In this document: in pieces, positions 37,206 to 45,915 of the stretch | How the letters are laid out: every line of letters begins with the position of its first letter | How positions within the stretch are numbered: the stretch's first letter is position 1 | Source: JALOOX01 sp964557955 | GTDB taxonomy: Bacteria; Desulfobacterota; Syntrophobacteria; Syntrophobacterales; Syntrophobacteraceae | Assembly (NCBI GenBank): GCA_964557955.1 | Contig: CAZLCS010000027.1 | Span: 1-64,000, forward strand | Length of the DNA stretch: 64,000 nt | Direction: 5' to 3' | Made by a program: the position numbers and the translations under genes | The notes under the pieces: model-generated | Seen by the model: only the letters and a program-made list of their open reading frames with translations | The model's database searches: none | What the model was told of the DNA's origin: nothing

Positions 37206-38162
37206 TTACACGACGTCCGCAAAAGTCTTTTCCAACCGTCTGAAATAGAACAAGCCACCCACCAGAATGGTGACCGCCACCACCGTGGAGATCAGCACAG
37301 GCAGGCCTGGCGCCGTATCGGTCGAAAGCAGCGCCCAGCGAAACCCCTCGACCACCCCCACCATGGGATTGATGGCGTAAACGGACTTCCACGGCTCCGT
37401 CAGCAGGCTGCTGGGATAGGCGATGGGAGTGGCAAAGAGCCAGAACTGGGTGATGAAGGGAATGGTATACTTGACATCCCGGAATTGCACATTCATGGCC
37501 GAAAGCCAGAGAGATACGCCCAGGGCGGTCACCAGGGCCAGCAGAAGCAGGAGAGGCAGCCACAGGGCGTTCCAGGTCGGCATCACGCCATAATAGAGCA
37601 TCATGCCCATGAGCGTCACAAAGGCAATGGAAAAATCGACGATGCCCGAAAGAACGTTGGCGATGGGGATCGCCAAACGCGGGAAGTAAACCTTCGTGAT
37701 GAGGTTCGAACTGCCGACCAGGCTGTTGGATGCATTGCTCAGTCCATTGGCGAAAAAGGTCCAGGGGAGCAGGGCCGCGAAGCTGAAGAGCGGATACGGC
37801 ACCCCGTCCGACGGAATCTTTGCGAGCCTTCCGAAGAAGAGGCTGAACACCACCATGGTGAAAAAGGGTTGAATGAAAGCCCAGGCCGCTCCCATCACGG
37901 TCTGTTTGTATCGAACCTTGATGTCCCGCCAGATGAGAAAGTAGAGCAGCTCCTTGTACTCCCACAACTCACCGAGCTTGAGCGATACCCATCCCCTTGA
38001 AGGCTCGATGCGGATCACCACCGGGTTGTCAGAATCGGGTACACTGTTCAATCTCAACACCGCCTCTCCATCCGTCGTTCTCCAATCCATCCTGCAGCGG
38101 TCCCAGCCGCCGCCCAATGCTGTTGACTTGAGCTCATCGGCCTCAGGTCTCCACGGTGCCAT
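37206..38162 (-). CDS. Wzm-type polysaccharide ABC exporter permease
   Basis: A 318-residue ABC-2 transporter permease. After about 70 N-terminal residues with a soluble, beta-rich look, the family core begins YKELLYFLIWRDIKVRYKQTVMGAAWAFIQPFFTMVVFSLFFG, with six hydrophobic segments through about residue 310 and the NPMVGVVEGFRW block. ATG 38162 is given, but its start context is weak and it borders repeat copy C; ATG 38090 is a fair alternative. Paired with the Wzt ATPase. Confidence 0.9.
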   Translation of the reverse strand: MAPWRPEADELKSTALGGGWDRCRMDWRTTDGEAVLRLNSVPDSDNPVVIRIEPSRGWVSLKLGELWEYKELLYFLIWRDIKVRYKQTVMGAAWAFIQPFFTMVVFSLFFGRLAKIPSDGVPYPLFSFAALLPWTFFANGLSNASNSLVGSSNLITKVYFPRLAIPIANVLSGIVDFSIAFVTLMGMMLYYGVMPTWNALWLPLLLLLALVTALGVSLWLSAMNVQFRDVKYTIPFITQFWLFATPIAYPSSLLTEPWKSVYAINPMVGVVEGFRWALLSTDTAPGLPVLISTVVAVTILVGGLFYFRRLEKTFADVV

Positions 38163-38177
38163 GGGCTAAGCACACCC

Positions 38178-38420
38178 ATCCACAGAAAAAGATGTCCATT
38201 TCGCCGCTCGTCATGCCGGCAATCTCTACCATGGAAATAGATTTCCATGCATGGGGGTGAGCGCCGCGGATGCTCATGGCCGTTAAGCCGGCATCCAGCT
38301 TTTTTGTGGATTCCGGCCAAAAGACTGCCGGAATGACGACTCGAGAGGTGGACACTCTATTGTGATGAGCTGTACTGAGCAAAGCTTGCCCATGCGAGAC
38401 TTTTCGTCCACGGGCAAGCT
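38178..38420 (+). repeat. Dispersed paired-hairpin repeat, copy C (with 57-bp insert)
   Basis: Fullest copy: CACAGAAAAAGATGTCC border, hairpin 1 arms GCCGGC, spacer ATCCAGCTTTTTTGTGG, hairpin 2 arms ATTCCGG/CCGGAAT, CTCGAGAGGTGGACACTC, then a third inverted repeat AGCTTGCCC/GGGCAAGCT (38383-38420). The loop of hairpin 1 holds 57 bases (38226-38282) absent from copy B. The 305-base space between the decarboxylase gene and the permease gene is filled largely by this element; no gene was seen in it. Confidence 0.85.
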
Positions 38421-38467
38421 CCGCCTGGCCCGTGCCACCCCTTAAGTCAGCGACGTTGCCGCCAAAC

Positions 38468-39607
38468 TTACAGGAGAATCGTGGGAGGAATATCAAAACC
38501 GTTGAAAACCGATGCATAAGAGGTCGTGTACGCCCCGCTGGCCAGGATGACCAGAGTGTCCCCGACACCGGGCTCGGGCAGAACGACATCCCGATCCATG
38601 ACGTCGAAGCTGTCGCAGGTCGGGCCTGCCACGACCCACGCCTTGGCCCGGCTCCCGTTCTCAACGACATAGGTGTACTTGATGCCGCCAACGCTCTCCA
38701 TCAGCCCGCCGAAAACTCCCACGTCAATGTAGAGCCAATTCTCGTCCCCCCTCCTGGCTTTTCCGATGACGCTCGTCAAGAAGAATCCCGCGTCCCCGAC
38801 CACCGCTCTTCCCGGCTCGATGTAGATCTCGGTATCCAGGGGAAACTTATCCCTGATCAGCCGGTCGATCCGCTCCTCGATGGTGGCCACATCCGCTACA
38901 TGCTTCGTGTAGGGCACAGGATACCCACCCCCGATGTTGAGCATCCGGGGTTTCAGGCCTGCCTGCATCGCCATGTCCCACAGCCTTCGCGCCTTGTCGA
39001 TGGCGCTGTCCCAGTTGTAGATGTTCGTACACTGCGAACCCACGTGAAACGTGATCCCTGCCGGATCCAGGCCACACTTCCCGGCCAGCACCATCAGCTC
39101 GAAGGCGTCATCCAGCTCAACCCCGAACTTCTTGCTCAGCGGCCATTCACTGCCTTCATTGGGAACCGTCAGCCTGATGAATACCTGGGAGCCCGGCGCA
39201 TATTTTCCAAGTTTTCTGACCTCCTCCTCGGAATCAAACGCGAAGTGCCTCACCCCGTACGAGTGCAATTCCTCTATAAAATTCACAGTTTTGACGGTGT
39301 TTCCCGTGATGATCCTCCGGGGCTCGACTCCCAGCTCCTTCAGCATATTCAATTCGCCTGCAGAGGCAATCTCAAAACCGATTCCCAGCTCATCCAGGGC
39401 CTTGACCAGCTCCCTGTCCGGGTTCGCTTTTACGGCGTAGAACACCTTCGAATTCCGGATCCCCTTTCCAATCAGGGACGCCTTCTCCCTCACGATATCC
39501 ATGTCCATGAGCAGCACGGGAGTCGGCCCCTGAAATTCCCGCTTGTAGGCCATGACCTTGTGCCACGTGGACTTTCTCGTAAATTCCGGTGTATGGTTGT
39601 CGCTCAT
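38468..39607 (-). CDS. Ornithine/lysine decarboxylase family (fold III, PLP)
   Basis: A 379-residue alanine-racemase-fold decarboxylase. The PLP Lys lies in VFYAVKANPD (about residue 57), the phosphate-binding glycine loop is NIGGGYP, EPGRAVV follows, and the catalytic Cys across the dimer interface is in GPTCDSFDV. These marks suit eukaryotic-type ornithine or broad ornithine/lysine decarboxylase, giving putrescine or cadaverine. ATG 39607 follows GGAGGTC by six bases. An arginase gene lies elsewhere in the window, so an arginine-ornithine-putrescine route is possible. Substrate preference (ornithine, lysine, carboxynorspermidine) cannot be settled from sequence. Confidence 0.85.
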   Translation of the reverse strand: MSDNHTPEFTRKSTWHKVMAYKREFQGPTPVLLMDMDIVREKASLIGKGIRNSKVFYAVKANPDRELVKALDELGIGFEIASAGELNMLKELGVEPRRIITGNTVKTVNFIEELHSYGVRHFAFDSEEEVRKLGKYAPGSQVFIRLTVPNEGSEWPLSKKFGVELDDAFELMVLAGKCGLDPAGITFHVGSQCTNIYNWDSAIDKARRLWDMAMQAGLKPRMLNIGGGYPVPYTKHVADVATIEERIDRLIRDKFPLDTEIYIEPGRAVVGDAGFFLTSVIGKARRGDENWLYIDVGVFGGLMESVGGIKYTYVVENGSRAKAWVVAGPTCDSFDVMDRDVVLPEPGVGDTLVILASGAYTTSYASVFNGFDIPPTILL

Positions 39608-39683
39608 TTTTTGACCTCCACTGGGCTGCCTGCACCCTGTCATATAAGCAAAATGTACAAGTATCCGGCAAATTGCGGCTTGC

Positions 39684-41177
39684 TTACCGAATCAATTTTT
39701 TCAACTTTCGCTTCGCATAAGCCTTGACTCTCGACTGAATGCTCCCCTTATGGTTCTTGTGCGGATTAACAGGTGTATTCAATACCTCCGGCCACAGTTT
39801 ATCAATCAAAGCGTAATACAATGGATACTTGGGACCCAGGGTAAGCTCCGGATTCACCGAAAGCATGGTCATGATGACATCCCTGCAATTGAAGGGAGTA
39901 AAAATATCCTTCCAGGCAATGTCAAATTCCAGCTGGCACATGGCCAGCCAATTGCCGTCGTCCAGCTCCCATTCGAACAGGCTCATGACATTCAAATTGA
40001 AGAGGTCCCCGATCCCGGCACGCCACTGCTCGTAGCGCTCGAGAGCGTATTCCAGGTTATCCATGTCCTGAAGAGCGGCGAGACGCTTGACGGTGATGTC
40101 CTTGTTGCGGGGGAGGTTGTTATTGGCCCTGAAGGACGACCGGGCAACCTCCGAGGCGCTCCCCGTGACAGCAACCTTGCGCTGCCCGTAATACCGCAGT
40201 ATCGCCTGCGCATCCGGTGCGTACACGTAGTGAGGGACCGCAACATTCTTCTTGAAGACCTCGATGAAATCATCGTCGACGAGCAGGCTGCTTCCGACCA
40301 CATCGTGCTTCAGGCCCATCTTGCCGAGCAGTTCGGACGGAGTCCTTACGTCGCTGTGGTCATCGGGCATGGTAATCTGCCGAACGGTCATGAACGAAAG
40401 ATCGTTGCGAATCTCCCTCGATGCGGCCAGGACCAGCCGGCTGTCGATGCCGGCGGTCAGGGACAGCGCCAGTTCAAAGCGGTTCGAAGCGCTTTGCATC
40501 AAACCTTTGAGCAGCCCCGAAGCCTTGTCCACCGCATCCCCAAGGGAAAGCTCGGGCAGGGGGCCTTCAGGCCAGTATCTCCTGCTGCATCCCGTGGCCA
40601 GATCCAGATAGTGGTTGGGAAGCAGGTGCTCGACTTCCCTATACGGAGTACTGCTGCCGGGCCACCGAAACTCAGTATTCAACCGGAACTCGTGCGAGTT
40701 GATGAGCTCGACACCTTTCTCATCCATATCGAGATGCAATATCTCTGCAATCATTCTCGGCTGCGAGGCACACCACAGTTCCCCTGTGTGATCGGTCAAA
40801 GAATAGAATACCTGGCGGAGGCCTACAGCGTCAGTGTAAAGCCTGATATCTTTCCCATCGTTTACGATGAGTACCCACCGACCACCATAGCTGTATGTAT
40901 TCGCGATAAAATTATCCAAGGAAGAGAGCTTGCCAATCAGGCTGTCCACAATATCTTTATTGGAATAAAGTGGATTCCGTGGATCGAGAATAAATCCTAC
41001 GGCAGTGATGGAACCCTTATGATTTGATTTATGATAGACATCCAAATCGGGGTGTGTCATCAAATTCAACGTAGAGCTTATCTGAGTCCTCTTCCAGGAT
41101 GGCAGTGAATCCACCCAGGAAGGTCCGAGCACGAACTGATTGTGATAGCGCAAATGATCGTACAACCCTTTTCCCAT
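39684..41177 (-). CDS. Asparagine-synthase-related protein
   Basis: A 497-residue protein. Its N-terminal part keeps the Ntn/GATase-II-like fold (YGGRWVLIVNDGKDIRLYTDAVGLRQVFYS near 130-160) but lacks the nucleophilic Cys2, so it cannot itself use glutamine in the usual way. The C-terminal synthetase domain has the PP-loop ATP site as SLTAGIDSR (near residue 256). Members of this group in polysaccharide loci are thought to form amides on sugars or peptides. GTG 41180/ATG 41177 overlaps or abuts the stop of the QueC-like gene, so the two enzymes are coupled. Confidence 0.8.
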   Translation of the reverse strand: MGKGLYDHLRYHNQFVLGPSWVDSLPSWKRTQISSTLNLMTHPDLDVYHKSNHKGSITAVGFILDPRNPLYSNKDIVDSLIGKLSSLDNFIANTYSYGGRWVLIVNDGKDIRLYTDAVGLRQVFYSLTDHTGELWCASQPRMIAEILHLDMDEKGVELINSHEFRLNTEFRWPGSSTPYREVEHLLPNHYLDLATGCSRRYWPEGPLPELSLGDAVDKASGLLKGLMQSASNRFELALSLTAGIDSRLVLAASREIRNDLSFMTVRQITMPDDHSDVRTPSELLGKMGLKHDVVGSSLLVDDDFIEVFKKNVAVPHYVYAPDAQAILRYYGQRKVAVTGSASEVARSSFRANNNLPRNKDITVKRLAALQDMDNLEYALERYEQWRAGIGDLFNLNVMSLFEWELDDGNWLAMCQLEFDIAWKDIFTPFNCRDVIMTMLSVNPELTLGPKYPLYYALIDKLWPEVLNTPVNPHKNHKGSIQSRVKAYAKRKLKKLIR

Positions 41178-41179
41178 CA

Positions 41180-42415
41180 CTAAACTTTCCTCGAAGTAAC
41201 ACGCCGCTTGATCATACCATCCAAATACTTCTCATCTATCCGCTTGACAGCTTCTCTCAGCCCCCCCATGAAGGCCATCTTCGCTTCCTCATCCTTGTAG
41301 TCTGCGATCTTCTTTTCGATGACCCTCGCCAGATCCTCACGGCCCCTGGCCCTCAGAGGGGCCGGCAAATCCTCGTAAAAACAGAGCGTCGTCTTATAGA
41401 TCTCTATGACGGAATCCAGGAGCTCCGGCGTCATTTCCTCCCGGGGGAATGCGCTCGTTTCCTCCAGGACCCCGAGGGCCATGAAGGCCAGCATGGCCGA
41501 AACACACTTCCAGCATCGGCCGCAATTCAGGCTTCCTTCCCGGTACAATTCGCTCTTGTTGCAGGTGCGGATATTCTGGAATCCCAGGTCCCAATCAGCC
41601 ACCAGCTTGATTTTATCCAGCCTCGAGAGCTGAATGGCATCGTGCCGGATGAGCAGGTCGCTGCTGCTGTAATTGATGTCCAGCAGAGGATGGGACCCAT
41701 CGCGCTGCATGTGGGGAATGTCATAGGTGGAGGAGATGGAAATGACGCTGAATCTTCTCGCCAGCAGGTGAGCGACGGAAGCGTAGACCGAATCCTGAAA
41801 CATCCGCTGCCAGAACATCCAGTCATCGTCCAGGAGCCTCACGTTGGTGTATACAGGGATGAGCTTCAATCCCGCCTGGTCGGTCAAACTCTTGAGAGAA
41901 TCCCTGACATGCAGGAATTTCTCCAACTGGTCGGTTTCCAGTCCGAATATGAGCACACCGTCCTTGACGGACCACGGATGCTCCAGGGGAAAATTCAGGC
42001 GGTTCTTCCGAAGTGAAGCCAGAGAATCGATCCCCCCTGAAAAGAACATGGCCGCCCTGCGTTCTCCGTCGAAGGGAGGCAGGGATGAGCTCGTTTTGAC
42101 TTCGATCCGTGGAAGCTCCCGCCTGTCGCCGGGAAACCACCAGTGCCACAGCAGCGCCATGGCTGTCTGCAATCCCTCCTGGAGCTGAGGGCAGACCATG
42201 GCGTCCATGTGAACCCTTTTCTCTCCGTGATACAGGGCGGGCATGATGCAGGCCACGAGGAACCCGTGGGGATTGCAGCTCAAGTCTCCGGAGAATTCTT
42301 CATCGGTCTCGTAATAGAGCTCGTGGACCGGCCGACGGCAATCCTCCCAGATCACCGTGGCTGCGACCCGGGTCTTCTCCCCGATGGTCTCCGTCCTCAG
42401 ATTTTCAATTATCAT
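41180..42415 (-). CDS. QueC-like PP-loop ATPase
   Basis: A 411-residue protein with an N-terminal unrecognised domain (about 1-115), a PP-loop ATP pyrophosphatase motif FFSGGIDS near 130, and a C-terminal Cys cluster (CNKSELY followed by NCGRCWKCV near 290-305) like the zinc site of QueC. QueC makes preQ0, but the N-terminal extension, length and setting argue for a different, adenylation-based reaction on a carboxylate. It overlaps the asparagine-synthase-like gene by one base. Function unknown. Confidence 0.7.
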   Translation of the reverse strand: MIIENLRTETIGEKTRVAATVIWEDCRRPVHELYYETDEEFSGDLSCNPHGFLVACIMPALYHGEKRVHMDAMVCPQLQEGLQTAMALLWHWWFPGDRRELPRIEVKTSSSLPPFDGERRAAMFFSGGIDSLASLRKNRLNFPLEHPWSVKDGVLIFGLETDQLEKFLHVRDSLKSLTDQAGLKLIPVYTNVRLLDDDWMFWQRMFQDSVYASVAHLLARRFSVISISSTYDIPHMQRDGSHPLLDINYSSSDLLIRHDAIQLSRLDKIKLVADWDLGFQNIRTCNKSELYREGSLNCGRCWKCVSAMLAFMALGVLEETSAFPREEMTPELLDSVIEIYKTTLCFYEDLPAPLRARGREDLARVIEKKIADYKDEEAKMAFMGGLREAVKRIDEKYLDGMIKRRVTSRKV

Positions 42416-42607
42416 CGCTTTTCCCCGCTCCTCGAAACGAACCCGGTGTTCCCCGCCTCATTACCCCAAGATCGGTCGAAGCTTTCATTCCCTGAAGCCA
42501 TTGGCGCAACAGCCATACAGAATTCCGGCGTCTGCCGCCACGGCGCTGAGACCATTCTGAGGGCGTATCCAGGATTTCGGGGGAATATCCAGTCACGCAC
42601 GGAACAA

Positions 42608-43903
42608 TCAGGCGTTGAAATGCGCATTCTGCTCGGACCTGAGCCTGTCGCACAGGCGGCCCTCGGGGAGGGTCACTTCATCATAAGTGATCACCTGATC
42701 CTTCGGGACGTCCTGCGTCAGCCGGCAGCCTTCAGCCAGACCGATGGGCAAAAGGTTCTCCTTCCGCACGATATCGGAGTTCTCCGCCAATCCGTAGGTC
42801 AGGTATTCTCCCAGACCATCCAGGACTTGACCGGCTTTGAGGTCCACTTTCGCCGTGGCGACCACATCCACCAGGGTCCCCCCCAGCGGCTGGATGGCGG
42901 CGTCACCGAACAGCACGGCACGAGCCACCGTGTTGGGGACTTCGAAATGGCACAGGTGATAGGGTGTATAGAAGCAGTAAAGGGGCCCGGTGCCCAGTTT
43001 GTAAAGATTGAGATAGTGCTGCTGCCGGGGATGATCGTGGGTGCCCAGCACGAACACGCCAGGAGCCGGCTCGGCGCCGACAACGTAGTCAACGATGCCG
43101 GGGCCTTCCACCAGCGCCTCAAGGGGATAAAGGGCGGCCACCTGCTGGATGGGAGTCCCGGCCGCAACCGTGGGTCCGAACATGCCCCGTCTCCCGACTC
43201 TCATTCCCGTTGCATTGGCCACGATGCATTGTTCGAAGGAGATCTTAGTGCCGTCAGCGAAGGACGTGACCATGGAAGGATTCTGACCCCACTTGCGTGC
43301 AAACCCCTCCTGCGTGGTCGGATTGCGATAGGGATCATGGAGGCCCTTGATGTTGCCGCAAAGGACGGGCCTGACGCCGATACCCTTTACAAACCGGTAG
43401 AGATTCATGATCACTCCCGGCTGGTCCCCGTCGGCGCCGGTGAACATAACGCCGGCCCGGTCGGCATACACCTTGAGAATCGGGCCAACGGTTCCGTCCA
43501 GCTCAGCGTTCATGGTCACCACGTGCTTGCCGTTCTGGATGGCTTCCAGCGCCACCTGCGCTCCGAATTCCACCGCGCCGGTGACCTCGACGATCGCATC
43601 GATTCCTGCGGCCCGGCAGACCAGCAAGGGGTCTTCGGTGACGGCCGGGCGTCCCCGGGCCATCGCCTCCTCGAGCTCCCCGACGGTCTCGACGACCCGG
43701 ACCTCCTCCACCCCGGCCTCGGCATAAGCCCGCCGCGCCCCCTCCAGGTGACGATTGGCAATGGCGGCCAGGTTCATACCTCGCACACTGTTCAGGATCT
43801 GCAAAGCCACGCCCCTGCCCATGAAACCCGCCCCGATCATCCCGATGCGAATGGGATTGTTTTCCAGGTGCCGCTTTTCGAGCGCCTTATCCACGATGAT
43901 CAT
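42608..43903 (-). CDS. NAD(P)-dependent homoserine-dehydrogenase-like oxidoreductase with SAF domain
   Basis: A 431-residue protein. The Rossmann motif is IGMIGAGFMGRGVALQIL (near 20), followed by VEVTGAVEFGAQVALEAI and KHVVTMNAELDGTVGP, as in the NAD-binding part of homoserine dehydrogenase. The C-terminal region with LKAGQVLDGLGEY...VRKENLLPIGLAEGCRLTQDVPKDQVITYDEV resembles an SAF domain. Relatives sit in surface-polysaccharide loci next to RmlC-like and SDR genes, as here (28 bases from RmlC). Probably handles a modified sugar or small acid for the polymer; reaction unknown. Confidence 0.75.
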   Translation of the reverse strand: MIIVDKALEKRHLENNPIRIGMIGAGFMGRGVALQILNSVRGMNLAAIANRHLEGARRAYAEAGVEEVRVVETVGELEEAMARGRPAVTEDPLLVCRAAGIDAIVEVTGAVEFGAQVALEAIQNGKHVVTMNAELDGTVGPILKVYADRAGVMFTGADGDQPGVIMNLYRFVKGIGVRPVLCGNIKGLHDPYRNPTTQEGFARKWGQNPSMVTSFADGTKISFEQCIVANATGMRVGRRGMFGPTVAAGTPIQQVAALYPLEALVEGPGIVDYVVGAEPAPGVFVLGTHDHPRQQHYLNLYKLGTGPLYCFYTPYHLCHFEVPNTVARAVLFGDAAIQPLGGTLVDVVATAKVDLKAGQVLDGLGEYLTYGLAENSDIVRKENLLPIGLAEGCRLTQDVPKDQVITYDEVTLPEGRLCDRLRSEQNAHFNA

Positions 43904-43931
43904 GATTCCTGCCTCCGAATGTTAGGGAACG

Positions 43932-44462
43932 CTAGATGGCATAATCGGGCCAGTCCCTGTCCTTGTCGGAAATCACCTGAACCTCCATGGGCCACCGGAT
44001 GTCGAAGGCAGGGTCATTCCACCGGATGCCGCGCTCGGACCCCGGAGCGTAGAACTGGGTCACCTGGTAGACCACTTCGGAATCGTCCTCCAGCGACTGG
44101 AAACCGTGGGCGAACTTCTCAGGGACGTAAATCATCCTGTAATTGTCGGAGGTGAGCTCCACGCCGATCCACTTCCTGTAAGTCGGCGAGTCCGGCCTCA
44201 AGTCGATGATGACATCGTAGATCGCCCCCCTCGTGCACCGCAGGAGCTTAGATTCCTCGAACGGGGCTACCTGGTAGTGCATTCCACGCAATGTTCCCTT
44301 GTGCCTGCTGAAGGACACATTGGCCTGTGCCGGATGCACGGTCAGCCCATGCTCCTCGAATTCCTTCCGGCACCATGTCCTCGCAAAGAAACCGCGGTGA
44401 TCCTCTCTCTTCTCGATGTCGATGAAGAAAGCCCCCTTCAGCCCAGTCTCCGTAAAGATCAT
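43932..44462 (-). CDS. dTDP-4-dehydrorhamnose 3,5-epimerase family (RmlC-like)
   Basis: A 176-residue cupin of the RmlC family: REDHRGFFARTW, QANVSFSRHKGTLRGMHYQ with the catalytic His, VIIDLRPDSPTYRKW, and VPEKFAHGFQSLEDDSEVVYQV. Family length is normal. It epimerises C3 and/or C5 of 4-keto-6-deoxy nucleotide sugars. Since the adjoining genes include a glucose-1-phosphate cytidylyltransferase and no RmlABD, the substrate may be a CDP-4-keto sugar instead of the dTDP one. Confidence 0.9.
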   Translation of the reverse strand: MIFTETGLKGAFFIDIEKREDHRGFFARTWCRKEFEEHGLTVHPAQANVSFSRHKGTLRGMHYQVAPFEESKLLRCTRGAIYDVIIDLRPDSPTYRKWIGVELTSDNYRMIYVPEKFAHGFQSLEDDSEVVYQVTQFYAPGSERGIRWNDPAFDIRWPMEVQVISDKDRDWPDYAI

Positions 44463-44520
44463 CCTCTGCTCCTCATTCCCTCCGGCCCCTCCGTTCGAGC
44501 CGGGTGCTGCAGAATGTCCG

Positions 44521-45576
44521 TCAACACACGGGCGCAGCCCACTCCAGCTTCTCAGTCAGAAGCCCCCTTTCCAGCAAATGGGTCAAAACCTTCAGCCTCA
44601 TGAACCTGGAGTTGCGGAAGTTTTCATCCTTGAACAGCATGGCCTCAAGGCCTTCTTTCAGATGCCGGATGGACGAGGTGAGGTCCACCCGGGGCTGGTG
44701 GTCCGGAGCCATTCTCTGGAACCGCTCGAAGCTGACCCTGTAGGAACGCTTGTCAGGGGGCGCATCGGGGTTGACGGACACCGCCACACCCGGGATCACC
44801 CCGGCCACGGCTTCGGCGAGCTCCCTCACCTGGTAGTTGAACTCGTCGCGGCCCACATTCACCGCCAGGAAACCCCCGTCATCCGAGAGCCCTCTTTCAA
44901 TGGCCCAGTCAATGGCCCTTGCCATATCCTCCACGTCGATAAGAGGCCGCCACGGGGTCCCGTCGCTCAGTATGCTGATGGTCCTGGAGGCCACAGCTCC
45001 CGCCACGAAATCATTCAGGACCAGGTCCAGCCGCAGACGTTCGCTCATGCCGCAGGCCGTGCAGAATCTCAGGGAGGTCGTCTTGAATTTCCGATCGCCA
45101 AGAGCCTTCAAATCCCCCTCCGTGGCAACCTTGGATCTCGCGTACGCGGTCAGGGGGTTGAGGGGTGAATCTTCCGTTCTCGGCTGGTCGTCGGCAGAGC
45201 CGTACATGCTGCAGCTCGAAGCAAAAACAAATGCTTTGACCCCGGCCGCCTTCGCCCGGGAGGCCAATTGTGCGCTCGCCCGGTAGTTGATGTCCTCCGT
45301 GACGGCCTCAAACCGGTTTCCCATGGGGTCATTGGAAACGGCGGCCAGGTGCACCACCGCGTCCACACCGTCAAGGATGCCCTCGGGCGGCTTCCTGACG
45401 TCAGCAAAGAACTGCTGGTCCACCTTGCATTCGGGCAGGATTTCCGCGTTGGTCAGACAGTTGGCGAAAAAACCCATGTCCAGCCCCACCAGGACCGCTC
45501 CCGGCCGTGTCGCCCGCAGTCGCCTCACGACACAAGGCCCAACGTACCCCATATTTCCAGTGATCAAGATCTTCAT
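44521..45576 (-). CDS. NAD-dependent epimerase/dehydratase (extended SDR)
   Basis: A 351-residue extended SDR. MKILITGNMGYVGPCVVRRL gives the GxxGxxG cofactor loop, VVHLAAVSND the conserved segment, SSCSMYG the catalytic Ser, and YARSK the Tyr-x-x-x-Lys pair (about residue 140). The C terminus has RPLIDVEDMARAI typical of nucleotide-sugar epimerases and reductases. It lies upstream of the RmlC-like gene (58 bases) and downstream of the LamG/SGNH gene. It may act in a CDP- or dTDP-linked deoxysugar route. Confidence 0.85.
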   Translation of the reverse strand: MKILITGNMGYVGPCVVRRLRATRPGAVLVGLDMGFFANCLTNAEILPECKVDQQFFADVRKPPEGILDGVDAVVHLAAVSNDPMGNRFEAVTEDINYRASAQLASRAKAAGVKAFVFASSCSMYGSADDQPRTEDSPLNPLTAYARSKVATEGDLKALGDRKFKTTSLRFCTACGMSERLRLDLVLNDFVAGAVASRTISILSDGTPWRPLIDVEDMARAIDWAIERGLSDDGGFLAVNVGRDEFNYQVRELAEAVAGVIPGVAVSVNPDAPPDKRSYRVSFERFQRMAPDHQPRVDLTSSIRHLKEGLEAMLFKDENFRNSRFMRLKVLTHLLERGLLTEKLEWAAPVC

Positions 45577-45915
45577 ATTTCACCTCGGTTTGTTCCGTTT
45601 TCAATCATATCGTCAAGGCAGCCATTGCATGGTGCATCGGCTGCACAGATTCATGAGCAAAAGAAGAATGTGCACTCTCAACCGCACCACCTCGAAAAAA
45701 CTTAAAAAATATGATGCGAGCGCCTTCTCCTGAAAAAATGGGGGGCTGAGCGCCCCCCATTGGTTTCATCAAACGGTCGATCTATTCAGGGACGAAACCG
45801 GAATTCACCTCATATCCAACTCCCCCGGGACTGCTCCATAAACCGCCCCAAAGAGCTGTTCACGGTCTTCCATCTCCGCACTCCCGAGTGGACCATCACG
45901 ACATCCACGCGGCTT
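45577..45915. other. Intergenic region with terminator, 339 bases
   Basis: Lies after the stop of the LamG/SGNH/Ig gene. It holds a strong intrinsic terminator (45733-45761) and then AT-balanced sequence up to the SDR start, which should contain a promoter for the nucleotide-sugar genes downstream. No gene recognised. Confidence 0.55.
45733..45761 (-). terminator. Rho-independent terminator after LamG/SGNH/Ig gene
   Basis: A 10-bp perfect stem AATGGGGGGC / GCCCCCCATT with a five-base loop; on the minus strand it runs straight into TTTTTT. It lies about 155 bases beyond the stop at 45916. This splits the polysaccharide locus into at least two transcription units. Confidence 0.9.

Noticed and set aside
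41180..42415. Genuine queuosine gene queC
   Set aside because: The protein has a large extra N-terminal domain and sits with an asparagine-synthase-like gene, not with queD/queE/queF.
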